NCBI GenBank assembly: GCA_944322005.1
Contig: CALUNL010000001.1
Location: forward strand, 372,001 to 436,000
Direction of reading: 5' to 3'
Length of the DNA stretch: 64,000 nt
DNA from: an uncultured Alistipes sp.
Lineage (GTDB): Bacteria > Bacteroidota > Bacteroidia > Bacteroidales > Rikenellaceae
Position numbers and translations under genes: made by a program. Below, in pieces: positions 53,301 through 62,534 of the stretch. The notes under the pieces are model-generated. The model made no database searches, was not told the DNA's origin, and was given only the letters and a program-made list of their open reading frames with translations. Numbering within the stretch: position 1 is the stretch's first letter; each line of letters opens with the position of its first letter.

Positions 53301-53762
53301 TATATATTCGAGTATGTTGGCACAGCCCTCTTCCAGCATGTCCAGCACGAACTCGAATCCCTGCGGCCCTTCATAGTACGGGTCGGGTACATATTTCCAG
53401 CCCGGGAATCCGGTCAGAAACTCCCTCATCCGGAAAACCTTCTCCAGGGAACCTCTGTCGGGCGCCATCCGGCATACGGATTCGTAGTTTGACTCATCCA
53501 TCGTGACTATCATGTCGAACCGCCCGAAGTCGTCGCGGCGTATGACCCTTGCACGGTGCGTGAGATCGTATCCGCGCCGCAGGGCCGCCCGCCGCATCCT
53601 CGGGTCGGGAAGGCTTCCGGCCTCGCCGGAATAGGTGCCGGCCGAGTCGACACGGATATCGCCGCCCATGCCGCGGGCAGCCGCCATGTGTTCGAGAATT
53701 CCGTTTGCGGCCGGGGAACGGCATATGTTTCCGAGGCAGACGAAGAGAATGCGATGTTTCAT
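53286..53762 (-). CDS. Low-molecular-weight protein tyrosine phosphatase
   Basis: This 158-residue phosphatase has the P-loop CLGNICRS (Cys9 nucleophile, Arg15) and the general-acid DPYY motif near residue 127, both as in the eukaryotic-like LMW-PTP family. Bacterial members often reverse tyrosine phosphorylation of exopolysaccharide kinases; no Wzc-like kinase is seen here. It is divergent from the DoxX gene, and a -7 box lies just 4 bases upstream of its start. Confidence 0.95.
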   Translation of the reverse strand: MKHRILFVCLGNICRSPAANGILEHMAAARGMGGDIRVDSAGTYSGEAGSLPDPRMRRAALRRGYDLTHRARVIRRDDFGRFDMIVTMDESNYESVCRMAPDRGSLEKVFRMREFLTGFPGWKYVPDPYYEGPQGFEFVLDMLEEGCANILEYITKRG

Positions 53763-53766
53763 GGCG

Positions 53767-53774
53767 CAAAGATA
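53767..53774 (-). promoter_or_regulatory. -7 box adjacent to the phosphatase start
   Basis: TATCTTTG on the minus strand ends 4 bases before the ATG (53762). No standard -33 was seen. If used, the transcript is predicted to be leaderless. Confidence 0.45.
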
Positions 53775-53812
53775 TTACAAATTGCGGAATGTTTATTGCA
53801 TTGTACAGGGGC

Positions 53813-54253
53813 ATGTATGGAAAATCGGGAGTGTCCGGCGGAACGTCCGCCAGGACCGGCAGAATGGATGTGGCCGTATTATACATGCGGCTGTTCATAG
53901 GTGCGGTGCTGATGCTGCACGTCATCGGCAAACTGCAGGAGTACAACGCCTCGGTATCCGGATTCCCCGGACTGCTCTTCGACAGCCCGGCGGTGACCTT
54001 CGTGATATTCACGGTGCTTGAGGCCGCGTTTGCGCTGATGATAATTTCGGGTGTCTTCGTACGGCTCGCAGCCATTGTGATGGCCGTCGGCATGTTCGTC
54101 GACATATTCCTCGTATACCCGACGTACGGATGGATCGGAGTGGAACGCCAGGTGCTCTATATTGGCATATATGTATTTCTCGCAATATCCGGCGGAGGGA
54201 GCTACTCCATGTACGTTCCTTTATTATTTTATCGCAAAAAAAGTCCTAATTAG
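53813..54253 (+). CDS. DoxX-family membrane protein
   Basis: This roughly 146-residue inner-membrane protein has four helices with DoxX-type features: YMRLFIGAVLMLHVIGKLQEYN, FTVLEAAFALMIISG and MAVGMFVDIF. DoxX proteins in other bacteria associate with thiol-redox enzymes, but this one's role is unknown. The ATG at 53813 is favoured because AGGGG stands next to it; ATGs at 53789 and 53864 are possible. The -7 box of the next operon lies 32 bases past its stop. Confidence 0.8.
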   Translation: MYGKSGVSGGTSARTGRMDVAVLYMRLFIGAVLMLHVIGKLQEYNASVSGFPGLLFDSPAVTFVIFTVLEAAFALMIISGVFVRLAAIVMAVGMFVDIFLVYPTYGWIGVERQVLYIGIYVFLAISGGGSYSMYVPLLFYRKKSPN

Positions 54254-54284
54254 TTTTAATCGGGCGATTATTGAAAATTATGTC

Positions 54285-54292
54285 TATATTTG
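54285..54292 (+). promoter_or_regulatory. -7 box of the thioredoxin-like/Omp85/EptA operon
   Basis: TATATTTG lies 24 bases before the ATG at 54317. No TTG occurs at the 19-20 base distance. Confidence 0.55.
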
Positions 54293-54316
54293 CCGGAACT
54301 AACGGAAATTGAAAAG

Positions 54317-54838
54317 ATGACAATCAAAGGACTTGTTTTCGTTGCGGCGGCGACCGTTTCGCTCGCATGCAGCGCCCAGGAGGTGAAACTTCCACACAAG
54401 GTGGAAAACGTGAGCATACTCGATCTTAAAGGAGAGGCAACCACTCTCCCGATGTGGGGTGAAAAGAACCTCATGATATTCTATATTGACCCAGACCGCC
54501 ACAAGCAGAACCAGGAGTTTACGGAAGACCTTGAGGAGAACCACCGCGCCGAAGGTGACGGGATATACGGATTCGGAATACTCAACCTGAAGGATTCGGG
54601 ACTTCCGAACTCGATTGTGCGCTCTCTGGCACGCAAGCGTACGGAGAAGAACGGTGCCACGGTCCTCGCAGACCAGACAGGTGCACTGCGCGAAAAGTGG
54701 GGACTCGGCGACTGCAACAACCTGTTCGTGCTTATGATTGTGACTAAGGAGGGCGAACTTGTCTATATGAAGAAGGGAGAGTTGAGCGAGGCGGACAAGG
54801 AGGAGTTCTATAAAGTTGTGGACCTTTACCGTCATTGA
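54317..54838 (+). CDS. Exported thioredoxin-fold protein, YtfJ-like
   Basis: This 173-residue exported protein has a signal peptide (MTIKGLVFVAAATVSLACSAQ). Its mature part resembles the thioredoxin fold of E. coli YtfJ: a VSILDLKGEATTLP start, NLMIFYIDPDRH core strand and a VTKEGELVYMKKGELSEADKEEF tail. It lacks a CXXC pair, so a disulfide oxidoreductase role is unlikely. The ATG at 54317 is set by the signal peptide. Its stop overlaps the start of the Omp85 gene by one base, implying tight coupling. Confidence 0.75.
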   Translation: MTIKGLVFVAAATVSLACSAQEVKLPHKVENVSILDLKGEATTLPMWGEKNLMIFYIDPDRHKQNQEFTEDLEENHRAEGDGIYGFGILNLKDSGLPNSIVRSLARKRTEKNGATVLADQTGALREKWGLGDCNNLFVLMIVTKEGELVYMKKGELSEADKEEFYKVVDLYRH

Positions 54839-56106
54839 TGATGCGCTATGTTGCAGCCATAGCCGTAATGGCAGTGCTGTTGCTGTTTTCGGTCGGGAAA
54901 ATTTCGGCCGGGAACAGTGCTGACAGTATCCTTGTGACTGGCCGCGACACTATAAAATACAGGTATACACCGTATGAATTCCCGGACTCGGCTGTCATGG
55001 CGGCAGCCATTGATTCGGTGTCTGCAAAGAAGAAGCCGAACTTCATCCGCCGCATAATAAACTATTTTGCCGAGAGTTCCGTAGACAAGAGTTTCGACAA
55101 GAAGATAGACTTCTCGTTCGTTCTCGGTCCGAGCTACTCTGCGGAGACCAATTTCAGCCTCGGTGTGCTTGCCGCGGGACTCTACCGCATCGATAAGACG
55201 AACCGCGACCTGCCGGCTTCGGACATATCGATATATGCCACGGCGTCGGTTATAGGTTTCTACAAGGTCGGAGTCGAGGGAAACAACATCTTCAAGGATA
55301 ACCGGGACAGACTGTCGTATCAGGTCAGCTTCCAGTCGCAGCCGACATATTTCTGGGGACTTGGCTACGAGGCGGCCATGACAAACGAACGCACCAAGTA
55401 CATATCCAACAAATATCAGTTCGAGGTCAAGTACCTGCACCGTATGTTCCGGAATACATATGCCGGTGTGCTGCTTAACTTCGACTATGCGTACAGCGGC
55501 AAAAGGCTCGGCAAACCGGCTTACATCGGGGACTATAAGAGCCATTACTCGGCGACTGGCCTTTCGCTGATTCTGGAGTACGATTCGCGTGACTTCATCC
55601 CTAATCCATACAAGGGCGTCTACGTCTCCGTACAGGGGATGATTCGTCCGAAGGCATTCGGAAGTGCCGGCTCCACGACATGGACGGTTAAGGCCATAGC
55701 GGACTACTATCAGAAGCTGTGGAAAGGCGGAGTCCTTGCCCTGGACCTCTACGGAGAGTTCAACAGTGCAGGCACGCCGTGGACGTTCTATGCACAGATG
55801 GGCGGTTCGCAGCGCATGCGCGGATATTACGAGGGCCGTTTTTCCGACCTTAATGTCATAATGGTGCAGGCCGAACTGCGCCAGAGGATATGGCGACGCA
55901 TCGGAATGACCTTCTGGGGCGGAGCCGGAAACATATTTCATGGCTTCTCGGCGTTCGACTGGGGACATACGATGCCTAACTATGGCGTCGGATTGCGGTG
56001 GGAGTTCAAGAACCGCGTGAACGTGAGATTCGATTACGGAATGGGCGGAAAGGTGCAGGGAAAACTCATAAACGGATTTTTGGTATCGGTCAACGAAGCT
56101 TTCTGA
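54838..56106 (+). CDS. Omp85-family (BamA/TamA-like) outer-membrane barrel without POTRA domains
   Basis: This 422-residue exported protein carries a C-terminal surface-antigen barrel of the Omp85 superfamily. The RMRGYYEGRFSD segment matches the conserved (V/M)RG(Y/F) loop 6 motif of BamA, TamA and two-partner translocators, and the strands end in VSVNEAF. The roughly 70 residues between signal peptide and barrel are too short for POTRA domains. It is therefore unlikely to be the BAM core and may insert or export a specific partner. Start codons at 54835 (TTG), 54838 and 54841 are all possible. The PEtN transferase starts 1 base after its stop. Confidence 0.84.
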   Translation: MMRYVAAIAVMAVLLLFSVGKISAGNSADSILVTGRDTIKYRYTPYEFPDSAVMAAAIDSVSAKKKPNFIRRIINYFAESSVDKSFDKKIDFSFVLGPSYSAETNFSLGVLAAGLYRIDKTNRDLPASDISIYATASVIGFYKVGVEGNNIFKDNRDRLSYQVSFQSQPTYFWGLGYEAAMTNERTKYISNKYQFEVKYLHRMFRNTYAGVLLNFDYAYSGKRLGKPAYIGDYKSHYSATGLSLILEYDSRDFIPNPYKGVYVSVQGMIRPKAFGSAGSTTWTVKAIADYYQKLWKGGVLALDLYGEFNSAGTPWTFYAQMGGSQRMRGYYEGRFSDLNVIMVQAELRQRIWRRIGMTFWGGAGNIFHGFSAFDWGHTMPNYGVGLRWEFKNRVNVRFDYGMGGKVQGKLINGFLVSVNEAF

Positions 56107-56107
56107 C

Positions 56108-57799
56108 ATGGACAGACGTAAATTCAGGCTCGCACCGTCACGTAAGGCATTGGCGCTGCTTTTGTATTTCATACTCACGGCTATGATCCCCAATTTCGTG
56201 CTCGCAAAGACCGAAATGTATGGAGCATGGTCGATAATTGCGGGACTGCTTCTGCCCCTCGGATTCTATATGACCGTCGGCGCCTCGATACGTCGAACGG
56301 GTTTCTCAGTACTGATGCTCATATGGGTCATGATTCTGTGTTCGTTCCAGATCGTCTTGCTCTACCTGTTCGGAAATTCGATCATCGCCACGGACATGTT
56401 CACCAATCTCATAACGACAAATCCTGGCGAAGCCTCGGAGCTGCTGACCAACATAACGCCGGCAATCACGATAGTGCTTCTGATATACGGCCCGATTGCG
56501 GTATATGCCGTATTTGCCGCACACAGGCGTTACCGCATAACGCAGAAGATGCGCAAATGGTTCGTTTTTTCGGGATTGGGCGTCATGGGCCTTGGCGGTC
56601 TTGCCCTGATACCGGCGAGCCTGAAGGCCAATGACAATATTTTGATAAAGGAGGTCTTCCCGGTGAATGTGCTCTATAATCTTGAACTGTGTCTCTCCAT
56701 TCAGCATAAGATACAGAATTACGAGGTCACATCGAAGGACTTCTCATATTATGCATCGAGGTCGGACAATCCGAAAAAGCGCGAGATATACATCTATATG
56801 ATCGGAGAGGCGTCGAGGGCCGCAAACTGGGAGATGTACGGATACGAACGAGAGACGAATCCGCTGCTGAAAAGGCGCAACGACATTGTCGTGATGCGGA
56901 ACGTACTGACCCAAAGCAATACGACCCACAAAAGCGTCCCGATGTTCCTGTCGAGCGTTGGCGCGGAGAATCACGACGAAATATATGAAAGAAAAGGTTT
57001 GGCCGAACTGTTCGGTGAGACCGGATTCAGGACCTATTTCATATCGAATCAGGCGCCGCAGGGTGCCATGGTCGACCTGTTGGCCAATGAAGCAGACGAA
57101 CGCATGTATATCGGCGCACCGAGATACGACATACAGTTGCTGCGCATGATGAAGCGTATAATAGAGAGCGAGGATGATGCCGATCTGCTGTTCATACTCC
57201 ATTGCTACGGTTCTCATTTCAGTTATCATCAGCGTTATCCGCGCGAATTTGCGAAGTTCAGACCCGATAATGACGTGTCGATCATAAAGCAGAACGTGGA
57301 GATGATCGTAAACGCTTACGACAACTCTATCGTATATACGGATTACGTGATAAACGAGATACTCGATTATATCGGGTCGCTGGACGTATGTTCCGCCCTC
57401 GTATACTGCTCCGATCACGGTGAGGACATCCTAGACGACGATCGCGAAAGGTTCCTGCATGCATCACCTACGGTGACGTATTACCAGTTGCATGTTCCAT
57501 GTCTGGTGTGGTTCTCGGAGTCGTATGCAAAACGATATCCTGAGAAGCGGGATGCTGCAGTCAGGAACATGTGGGCCCCGGCTACAACCCACTCCATGTT
57601 CCATACCCTGGCAGATATGGCATCGATAGAGAGCCGGTATGTCGACAGGAGCGTATCTCTTGTCAGCGGGACGTTCGACTTGAATGCCCGGCGCTACTAC
57701 CTTAATGATCATTGTGAAGCGGAACCGTTCGACGAACATATCGGGTTGAACGATAACGACATGATGCATTTTGCGGCGCACGGCATAACGTTGCCTTGA
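56108..57799 (+). CDS. Phosphoethanolamine transferase, EptA-like
   Basis: This 563-residue membrane enzyme is predicted to move phosphoethanolamine from phosphatidylethanolamine to a lipid A or other periplasmic acceptor. It has five membrane helices in the first ~180 residues, then a sulfatase-type periplasmic domain with the metal-binding Glu234 (GEASRAANW), the nucleophile Thr in SNTTHKSVP (272 or 273) and SDHGED (435-440). It is the last gene of a three-gene operon behind the YtfJ-like and Omp85 genes. Acceptor not identified. Such changes are known to alter sensitivity to cationic peptides. Confidence 0.93.
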   Translation: MDRRKFRLAPSRKALALLLYFILTAMIPNFVLAKTEMYGAWSIIAGLLLPLGFYMTVGASIRRTGFSVLMLIWVMILCSFQIVLLYLFGNSIIATDMFTNLITTNPGEASELLTNITPAITIVLLIYGPIAVYAVFAAHRRYRITQKMRKWFVFSGLGVMGLGGLALIPASLKANDNILIKEVFPVNVLYNLELCLSIQHKIQNYEVTSKDFSYYASRSDNPKKREIYIYMIGEASRAANWEMYGYERETNPLLKRRNDIVVMRNVLTQSNTTHKSVPMFLSSVGAENHDEIYERKGLAELFGETGFRTYFISNQAPQGAMVDLLANEADERMYIGAPRYDIQLLRMMKRIIESEDDADLLFILHCYGSHFSYHQRYPREFAKFRPDNDVSIIKQNVEMIVNAYDNSIVYTDYVINEILDYIGSLDVCSALVYCSDHGEDILDDDRERFLHASPTVTYYQLHVPCLVWFSESYAKRYPEKRDAAVRNMWAPATTHSMFHTLADMASIESRYVDRSVSLVSGTFDLNARRYYLNDHCEAEPFDEHIGLNDNDMMHFAAHGITLP

Positions 57800-57881
57800 T
57801 CGTTATTGTCCGAGGTTTGTATACTTCGGGTCCGTCGCCCCGACAAAGACATCTCCGAAATCCATCTCCGGTCATAATCAC

Positions 57882-57922
57882 AAAAAAATCAAAGGCTGTC
57901 CATCGTTTATACGGGACAGCCT
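57882..57922 (-). terminator. Terminator of the histone H1-like gene
   Basis: A perfect 9-bp stem AGGCTGTCC (57893-57901) with GGACAGCCT (57914-57922) is followed on the minus strand by TTTGATTTTTTT. Confidence 0.82.
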
Positions 57923-57952
57923 GTCGTTTCGAGTATTAAGTGTCGGAACGGC

Positions 57953-58129
57953 TTATTTCTTAGCCTCTTCCACCGATACCTTGCGGAACTCTTTCAGAAG
58001 TTTGGAAAGTTCAAGGGCGGCTTTGCGGGCACGGGTGCCTGCAGCCTTGTTATTCTTCTCCAACTGAGCAGCCGCGTTTGCCTGTAACAAGGCGATCTGA
58101 GCGTTGACTTTTTCTACTAACTCTTTCAT
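57953..58129 (-). CDS. Histone H1-like (Hc1-type) small basic protein
   Basis: This 58-residue, highly basic, Ala/Lys-rich protein (MKELVEKVNAQIALLQANAAAQLEKNN, then KAAGTRARKAALELSKLLKEFRKVSVEEAKK) matches the small histone H1-like proteins annotated in Bacteroidota. It is predicted to be a helical nucleoid-associated protein that binds DNA non-specifically. Start ATG 58129 is favoured because the family begins MKEL. It has an exact promoter and its own terminator, so high monocistronic expression is expected. Confidence 0.9.
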   Translation of the reverse strand: MKELVEKVNAQIALLQANAAAQLEKNNKAAGTRARKAALELSKLLKEFRKVSVEEAKK

Positions 58130-58159
58130 AACTATAAAAATGTTTGTGGTTTGTTGTAG

Positions 58160-58190
58160 CAAATATAAAAATGTTTTTCGTATAAAACAA
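58160..58190 (-). promoter_or_regulatory. Promoter of the histone H1-like gene
   Basis: On the minus strand TTG (58188-58190), a 20-base spacer and TATATTTG (58160-58167) match the consensus, 30 bases before the ATG. Confidence 0.82.
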
Positions 58191-58291
58191 GCATTTACAA
58201 CACAAACATCCATTTTTTTGACCATACGGACCTTTTGAAAGGGTCTCTTCGGTATGTTTTTTGTCGATGCCGGAATAAAAATCCGGACATC

Positions 58292-59413
58292 ATGTACAAA
58301 ATCCTTTCAATTGTCGTTGCAACAATCTCACTGTGTGTGTCATGCCGCACCGTGGACGGGCAGGACCGTCCGACGCCGATGCGCATCGAAACCTTCGAGG
58401 TGTTGTCCGACACCCTGCCGAACCGCAAAACCTACATCGGGCATATCGGTTCGAACTACGAATCGGTCGTGCAGCCTCGCATAAGCGGCTATCTCACGGC
58501 GACACTCTTCAGCAGCGGAATGCCCGTGCACAAGGGGCAGCTCATATTCAGAATAGACGGAAAGACCCAGCGTGCGAACATGCTTTCGGCAAAGGCGGCG
58601 CTCGAATCGGCCCGCGCCCGAGCAATAGAGGCGAAGAACAATTACGAACGTGCCGTGCCTCTGGTCGGCATCGATGCCATAAGCCAGTCGCAGTTCGACC
58701 AGTATACGGCCGAATACATGGCGGCGGAGGCTGCCGTGAATTCCGCGGAGCAGGCTCTCTCCAATGCGGAACTGGAGCTCGGATATGCCGACATATATGC
58801 GGCCATAGACGGGATTATATCCTCGACCGATGCGCACATAGGCGATTTCGTGGGTCCCGGAACGCAGTTCTCGACGCTGACGACGATCCAGAACGTGGAC
58901 ACTGTCGGTGTAAACCTCTCAATCCCCATGCAGCAATATCTGGAGTATTCCGGACGCAAGACATTCACATACGATAACCGGGGACTGCTCTCGGACATTG
59001 TGCTCTACCTTGCCGACGGTACGCGCTACCCCATCGACGGCATGTACAACTACACCAAGACGAATATTTCGGATTCAATGGGCACAATTATAATTGTTGT
59101 CTCCTTCCCCAATCCCGACTATTCGCTCAAGGCCGGGCAGTTCGCACGCGTATGCGCAAACGTTGGCCGGGGGACGCCATGTGTCATGGTGCCTCAACGC
59201 TGCATAAGCCAGACGCAGAACGTGAATTCGGTATGGGTCATACGCCCGGACAGTACGGCCGAGTTCAGGGAGGTGTCGCTCGGCGGTGCATACGGCGGCA
59301 TGTGGGCCGTGACCGACGGCCTCTCGGCCGGAGAGGAGGTCGCATTGTACGGAAGCCTCAAACTGCGCAACGGGATGAAGGTCATACCGGTTAAGAACAG
59401 CGATTATGAATAG
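58292..59413 (+). CDS. RND efflux periplasmic adaptor lipoprotein
   Basis: This 373-residue adaptor of the MexA/AcrA type has a lipobox (LCVSC, Cys18), a lipoyl-type half (GYLTATLFSSGMPVHKGQLIFRID), an alpha-hairpin (about 90-170), the barrel and membrane-proximal domains. It links the RND pump to the outer-membrane channel. The start at 58292 is fixed by the lipobox. It overlaps the pump gene by 8 bases. No repressor gene is adjacent. Confidence 0.94.
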   Translation: MYKILSIVVATISLCVSCRTVDGQDRPTPMRIETFEVLSDTLPNRKTYIGHIGSNYESVVQPRISGYLTATLFSSGMPVHKGQLIFRIDGKTQRANMLSAKAALESARARAIEAKNNYERAVPLVGIDAISQSQFDQYTAEYMAAEAAVNSAEQALSNAELELGYADIYAAIDGIISSTDAHIGDFVGPGTQFSTLTTIQNVDTVGVNLSIPMQQYLEYSGRKTFTYDNRGLLSDIVLYLADGTRYPIDGMYNYTKTNISDSMGTIIIVVSFPNPDYSLKAGQFARVCANVGRGTPCVMVPQRCISQTQNVNSVWVIRPDSTAEFREVSLGGAYGGMWAVTDGLSAGEEVALYGSLKLRNGMKVIPVKNSDYE

Positions 59414-62400
59414 GTTTTTCATATACAGACCGATATTCGCCATATCGATGGCGGTTATAATTGTCCTGCTGGGCATAATATCGATGTTCAACCTCTCTAT
59501 CGAGCAGTATCCGGACATCACGCCGCCGGTGGTGGAGGTTTCGGCGACATATAACGGCGCCGATGCCGAGACGGTGAACAATGCTGTGGCCATTCCTGTC
59601 GCACAGAGTGTCATGGGTGTGAGCGACATGCTCTACATGCAGTCGACGAGCGCCAACGACGGGTCGATGACGCTGCAGGTGACATTCGACATAGGCTCCG
59701 ATCCCGACATGGATGCCGTACTGACCCAGAACAGCGTGGCCACGGCTACGGCCGAACTGCCGGCAGCCGTTACGCAGCAGGGTGTCACGACGAAGAAGAC
59801 GCAGACCGGATTCCTGATGGTCTATGCGCTTTACAGCGACGGCCGTTACAATGACGGATTCCTGTCCAATTACGCCTACATCAACATACAGAACAATCTG
59901 CTCAAGATAAACGGCGTGGGCAAGGTGTCGATAATGGGGGCCGGAGAGTATGCAATGCGCATATGGCTGCGTCCGGACGTGCTGCACTACTACGGGCTGT
60001 CGGTGGATGATGTCACCTCTGCCGTGGCCGCACAGTCGGGCATATACCCCGCCGGACAGTTCGGCGCCGAGCCGTCGCCCGAGACGACCCAATATACATA
60101 TACCGTTACGATGCCTCCGCAGATTTCATCTCCCGAGGAGTTCTCGGAGATAGTCGTCCGTACGCTGCCGGACGGAGGACAGGTTCTGCTCTCCGATGTG
60201 GCCGATGTGGAGCTCGGAAGCCGGAACTACGGCTCCTCATCGCTCTTCAACGGCAAGCCTACGGCAGTCATGGTCATATATCAGGAGCCGGGCAGCAATG
60301 CCGTCGATGTCGGCAATGCGGTCAAGGCCGAAATGTCGCGTCTTTCGGAGCGATTCCCCGACGGTGTGGCCTATGCGACCATCGTGGACAGCACCGACAG
60401 CATAATGGCGGGCATCGACGACATTATCGTGACACTTGTCATCGCCCTGCTGCTCGTTATTCTCATAATATACCTCTTCATCCAGGACTGGCGTGCGACG
60501 CTTATCCCGCTGGTGGCAATACCGGTGTCGCTCGTGGGTACCTTCATGGCATTCCCGCTGCTCGGATTCTCGATAAACATCGTCTCGCTGCTCGGAATGG
60601 TCCTGGCCGTGGGGCTTGTGGTGGACGACGCCATCGTCGTGGTCGAGGCCGTGCAGGTGAACATCGAGAAGGGAATGGAGCCCCGCGAGGCCACCGTGGA
60701 GGCTATGAAGAAGGTGTCGTCGCCCGTAATAGCAACCTCAATAGTGCTTCTGGCGGTATTCATCCCAGTCTCCTTCTCCGGAGGCATAACCGGACGGCTG
60801 TTCCAGCAGTTCGCCGTGACTATTTCGGTGTCGGTTATGCTCTCGACTCTGAATGCCCTTACACTTTCGCCTGCCTTGTGCGCCATATTGCTGAAACCGC
60901 GCAAACCGGCGACGAAGGGCCTCTTCGGCGCGTTCAACCGCCATTTCGACAGGTTCATGATACGCTATTCGCTCCGCACCGAATCGCTCGTGCGCCGTAC
61001 GGGGCTGACGGCATCTGTCGTGGCGGCGCTTTTTGCGGCGATAGCCCTGATATGGGTGCGCCTGCCGGCAGGCTTCCTTCCGGAAGAGGACCAGGGCTTC
61101 ATTACGGTCTTCGTCAAGACTCCCGACGCCACGTCGCTGCCGGAGACGCAGTGCGTGATGAACAGGGTCGATTCGCTGCTAAAACGTTTGCCGGAGGTCG
61201 ATTCCTCCGCTGCCGTGGCCGGATTCAACATGATTGCCGGCGTCGCCGCAACGAACTGCGGGATAATATTCGTCAAGCTCGTACCTTTCTCCGACCGCAA
61301 ACTCTCGGCGATGAAACTCGCCGACATGCTCAACGGAAGCCTGTACGCGGAGGAGCCGGCAGCCGACTGCTATGCCTTCGTGCAGCCGTCGATACCGGGC
61401 CTCGGCGTGACATCCGGAGTGACGTTCGAGGTACAGGACCTGGGCGGTCGCGGCACCGGATACCTTGCGCAGGGGGCCGGGGCGCTGATGGATTCCCTGA
61501 AAAACAACCAGGCATTCGCATCTGTATCGATGCAGTTCGACAACGGAATCCCGCAACGCAGGCTCGAAATAGACAAACAGCAGGCCATGATAAAGGGCGT
61601 ATCCCTTTCGGAACTCTATTCCCAGACATCGGCCCTGCTCGGCGGACGCTACATAAACAACTTCAACAAATTCGGACAGCTGTATCAGACATATGTCCAG
61701 GCTGCGCCCGAATACAGGCAGAACTCACAGTCGTTCGACAGCTATTTCATCAATACGTCCGACGGAGCCAGCGTGCCGCTTTCGGCCTTCGTCAAGGTCA
61801 GGGACACGGTGGGCGCAGGCTTTGTGTCGCAGTTCAACCTGCTCAACTCCATAGGCATCACGGCAGATCCTTCGCCGGGAACATCCACCGCACAGGCGAT
61901 GGAGGCCGTATCGGAGACAGCGGAGAGGGTGTTGCCGAAGGATTTGGGATTTTCGTGGAGCGGCGTGTCGTTCCAGGAGAACTCGGAGTCGAAAAAGAGT
62001 TTCTCGGTATACTTCATTGCAATAGTGTTTGTATTCCTCATACTTTCGGCACTCTATGAGAGCTGGGGGCTTCCGGTGTCGATCCTATTGAGCGTTCCGC
62101 TTGCCGTGGCCGGTTCACTGCTCTTCATGTGGATAGCACACATGTTCGACCCAGTCTTCATCAACGACATATACCTGCAGATATCGCTGGTCATGCTCAT
62201 AGGTCTGGCTGCGAAGAACGCCATTCTTGTCGTCGAATATGCGGACAAACTCTTTTTCGAGGAGAAGATGTCGCTGTTCGACGCTACGGTCGGCGCGGCG
62301 AAACTGCGCGTACGCCCGATACTCATGACTGCACTCGCCTTCATCCTCGGCATCATGCCGTTGGTGTTTGCCGACGGAGTCTACTCCACGGCCCGCAACA

Positions 62401-62534
62401 TAATCGGCGTTGCCCTGCTCGGCGGGATGACCCTTGCCACGGCTGCCGGGATTTTCCTCTACCCTGCGCTCTATTACCTTGTGGCGCAGTTCGCCGGATT
62501 CGAGAAGAAGAGAGACAAAAACGAGATAAAATGA
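59406..62534 (+). CDS. RND efflux pump, HAE-1 family (AcrB-like)
   Basis: This 1042-residue trimeric inner-membrane pump expels amphipathic compounds using the proton gradient. It shows the twelve-helix RND layout with two large periplasmic loops; TM4 contains the proton-relay aspartates in GLVVDDAIVVVE. NGAD-type entry motif (YNGADAETVNNAVAIPV) and the second-half AKNAILVVEYAD are as in AcrB. Gene order adaptor-pump-channel with overlaps at both ends makes a complete drug-efflux-type operon; substrates are unknown. Confidence 0.96.
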   Translation: MNRFFIYRPIFAISMAVIIVLLGIISMFNLSIEQYPDITPPVVEVSATYNGADAETVNNAVAIPVAQSVMGVSDMLYMQSTSANDGSMTLQVTFDIGSDPDMDAVLTQNSVATATAELPAAVTQQGVTTKKTQTGFLMVYALYSDGRYNDGFLSNYAYINIQNNLLKINGVGKVSIMGAGEYAMRIWLRPDVLHYYGLSVDDVTSAVAAQSGIYPAGQFGAEPSPETTQYTYTVTMPPQISSPEEFSEIVVRTLPDGGQVLLSDVADVELGSRNYGSSSLFNGKPTAVMVIYQEPGSNAVDVGNAVKAEMSRLSERFPDGVAYATIVDSTDSIMAGIDDIIVTLVIALLLVILIIYLFIQDWRATLIPLVAIPVSLVGTFMAFPLLGFSINIVSLLGMVLAVGLVVDDAIVVVEAVQVNIEKGMEPREATVEAMKKVSSPVIATSIVLLAVFIPVSFSGGITGRLFQQFAVTISVSVMLSTLNALTLSPALCAILLKPRKPATKGLFGAFNRHFDRFMIRYSLRTESLVRRTGLTASVVAALFAAIALIWVRLPAGFLPEEDQGFITVFVKTPDATSLPETQCVMNRVDSLLKRLPEVDSSAAVAGFNMIAGVAATNCGIIFVKLVPFSDRKLSAMKLADMLNGSLYAEEPAADCYAFVQPSIPGLGVTSGVTFEVQDLGGRGTGYLAQGAGALMDSLKNNQAFASVSMQFDNGIPQRRLEIDKQQAMIKGVSLSELYSQTSALLGGRYINNFNKFGQLYQTYVQAAPEYRQNSQSFDSYFINTSDGASVPLSAFVKVRDTVGAGFVSQFNLLNSIGITADPSPGTSTAQAMEAVSETAERVLPKDLGFSWSGVSFQENSESKKSFSVYFIAIVFVFLILSALYESWGLPVSILLSVPLAVAGSLLFMWIAHMFDPVFINDIYLQISLVMLIGLAAKNAILVVEYADKLFFEEKMSLFDATVGAAKLRVRPILMTALAFILGIMPLVFADGVYSTARNIIGVALLGGMTLATAAGIFLYPALYYLVAQFAGFEKKRDKNEIK

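Noticed and set aside
59391-60092. Minus-strand frame opposite the RND pump start
   Set aside because: Shadow frame; its Arg/His/Tyr-rich translation is typical of an antisense reading.
62129-62530. Upstream in-frame extension of the outer-membrane channel gene
   Set aside because: It would run deep inside the RND pump gene; the lipobox fixes the start at 62531.
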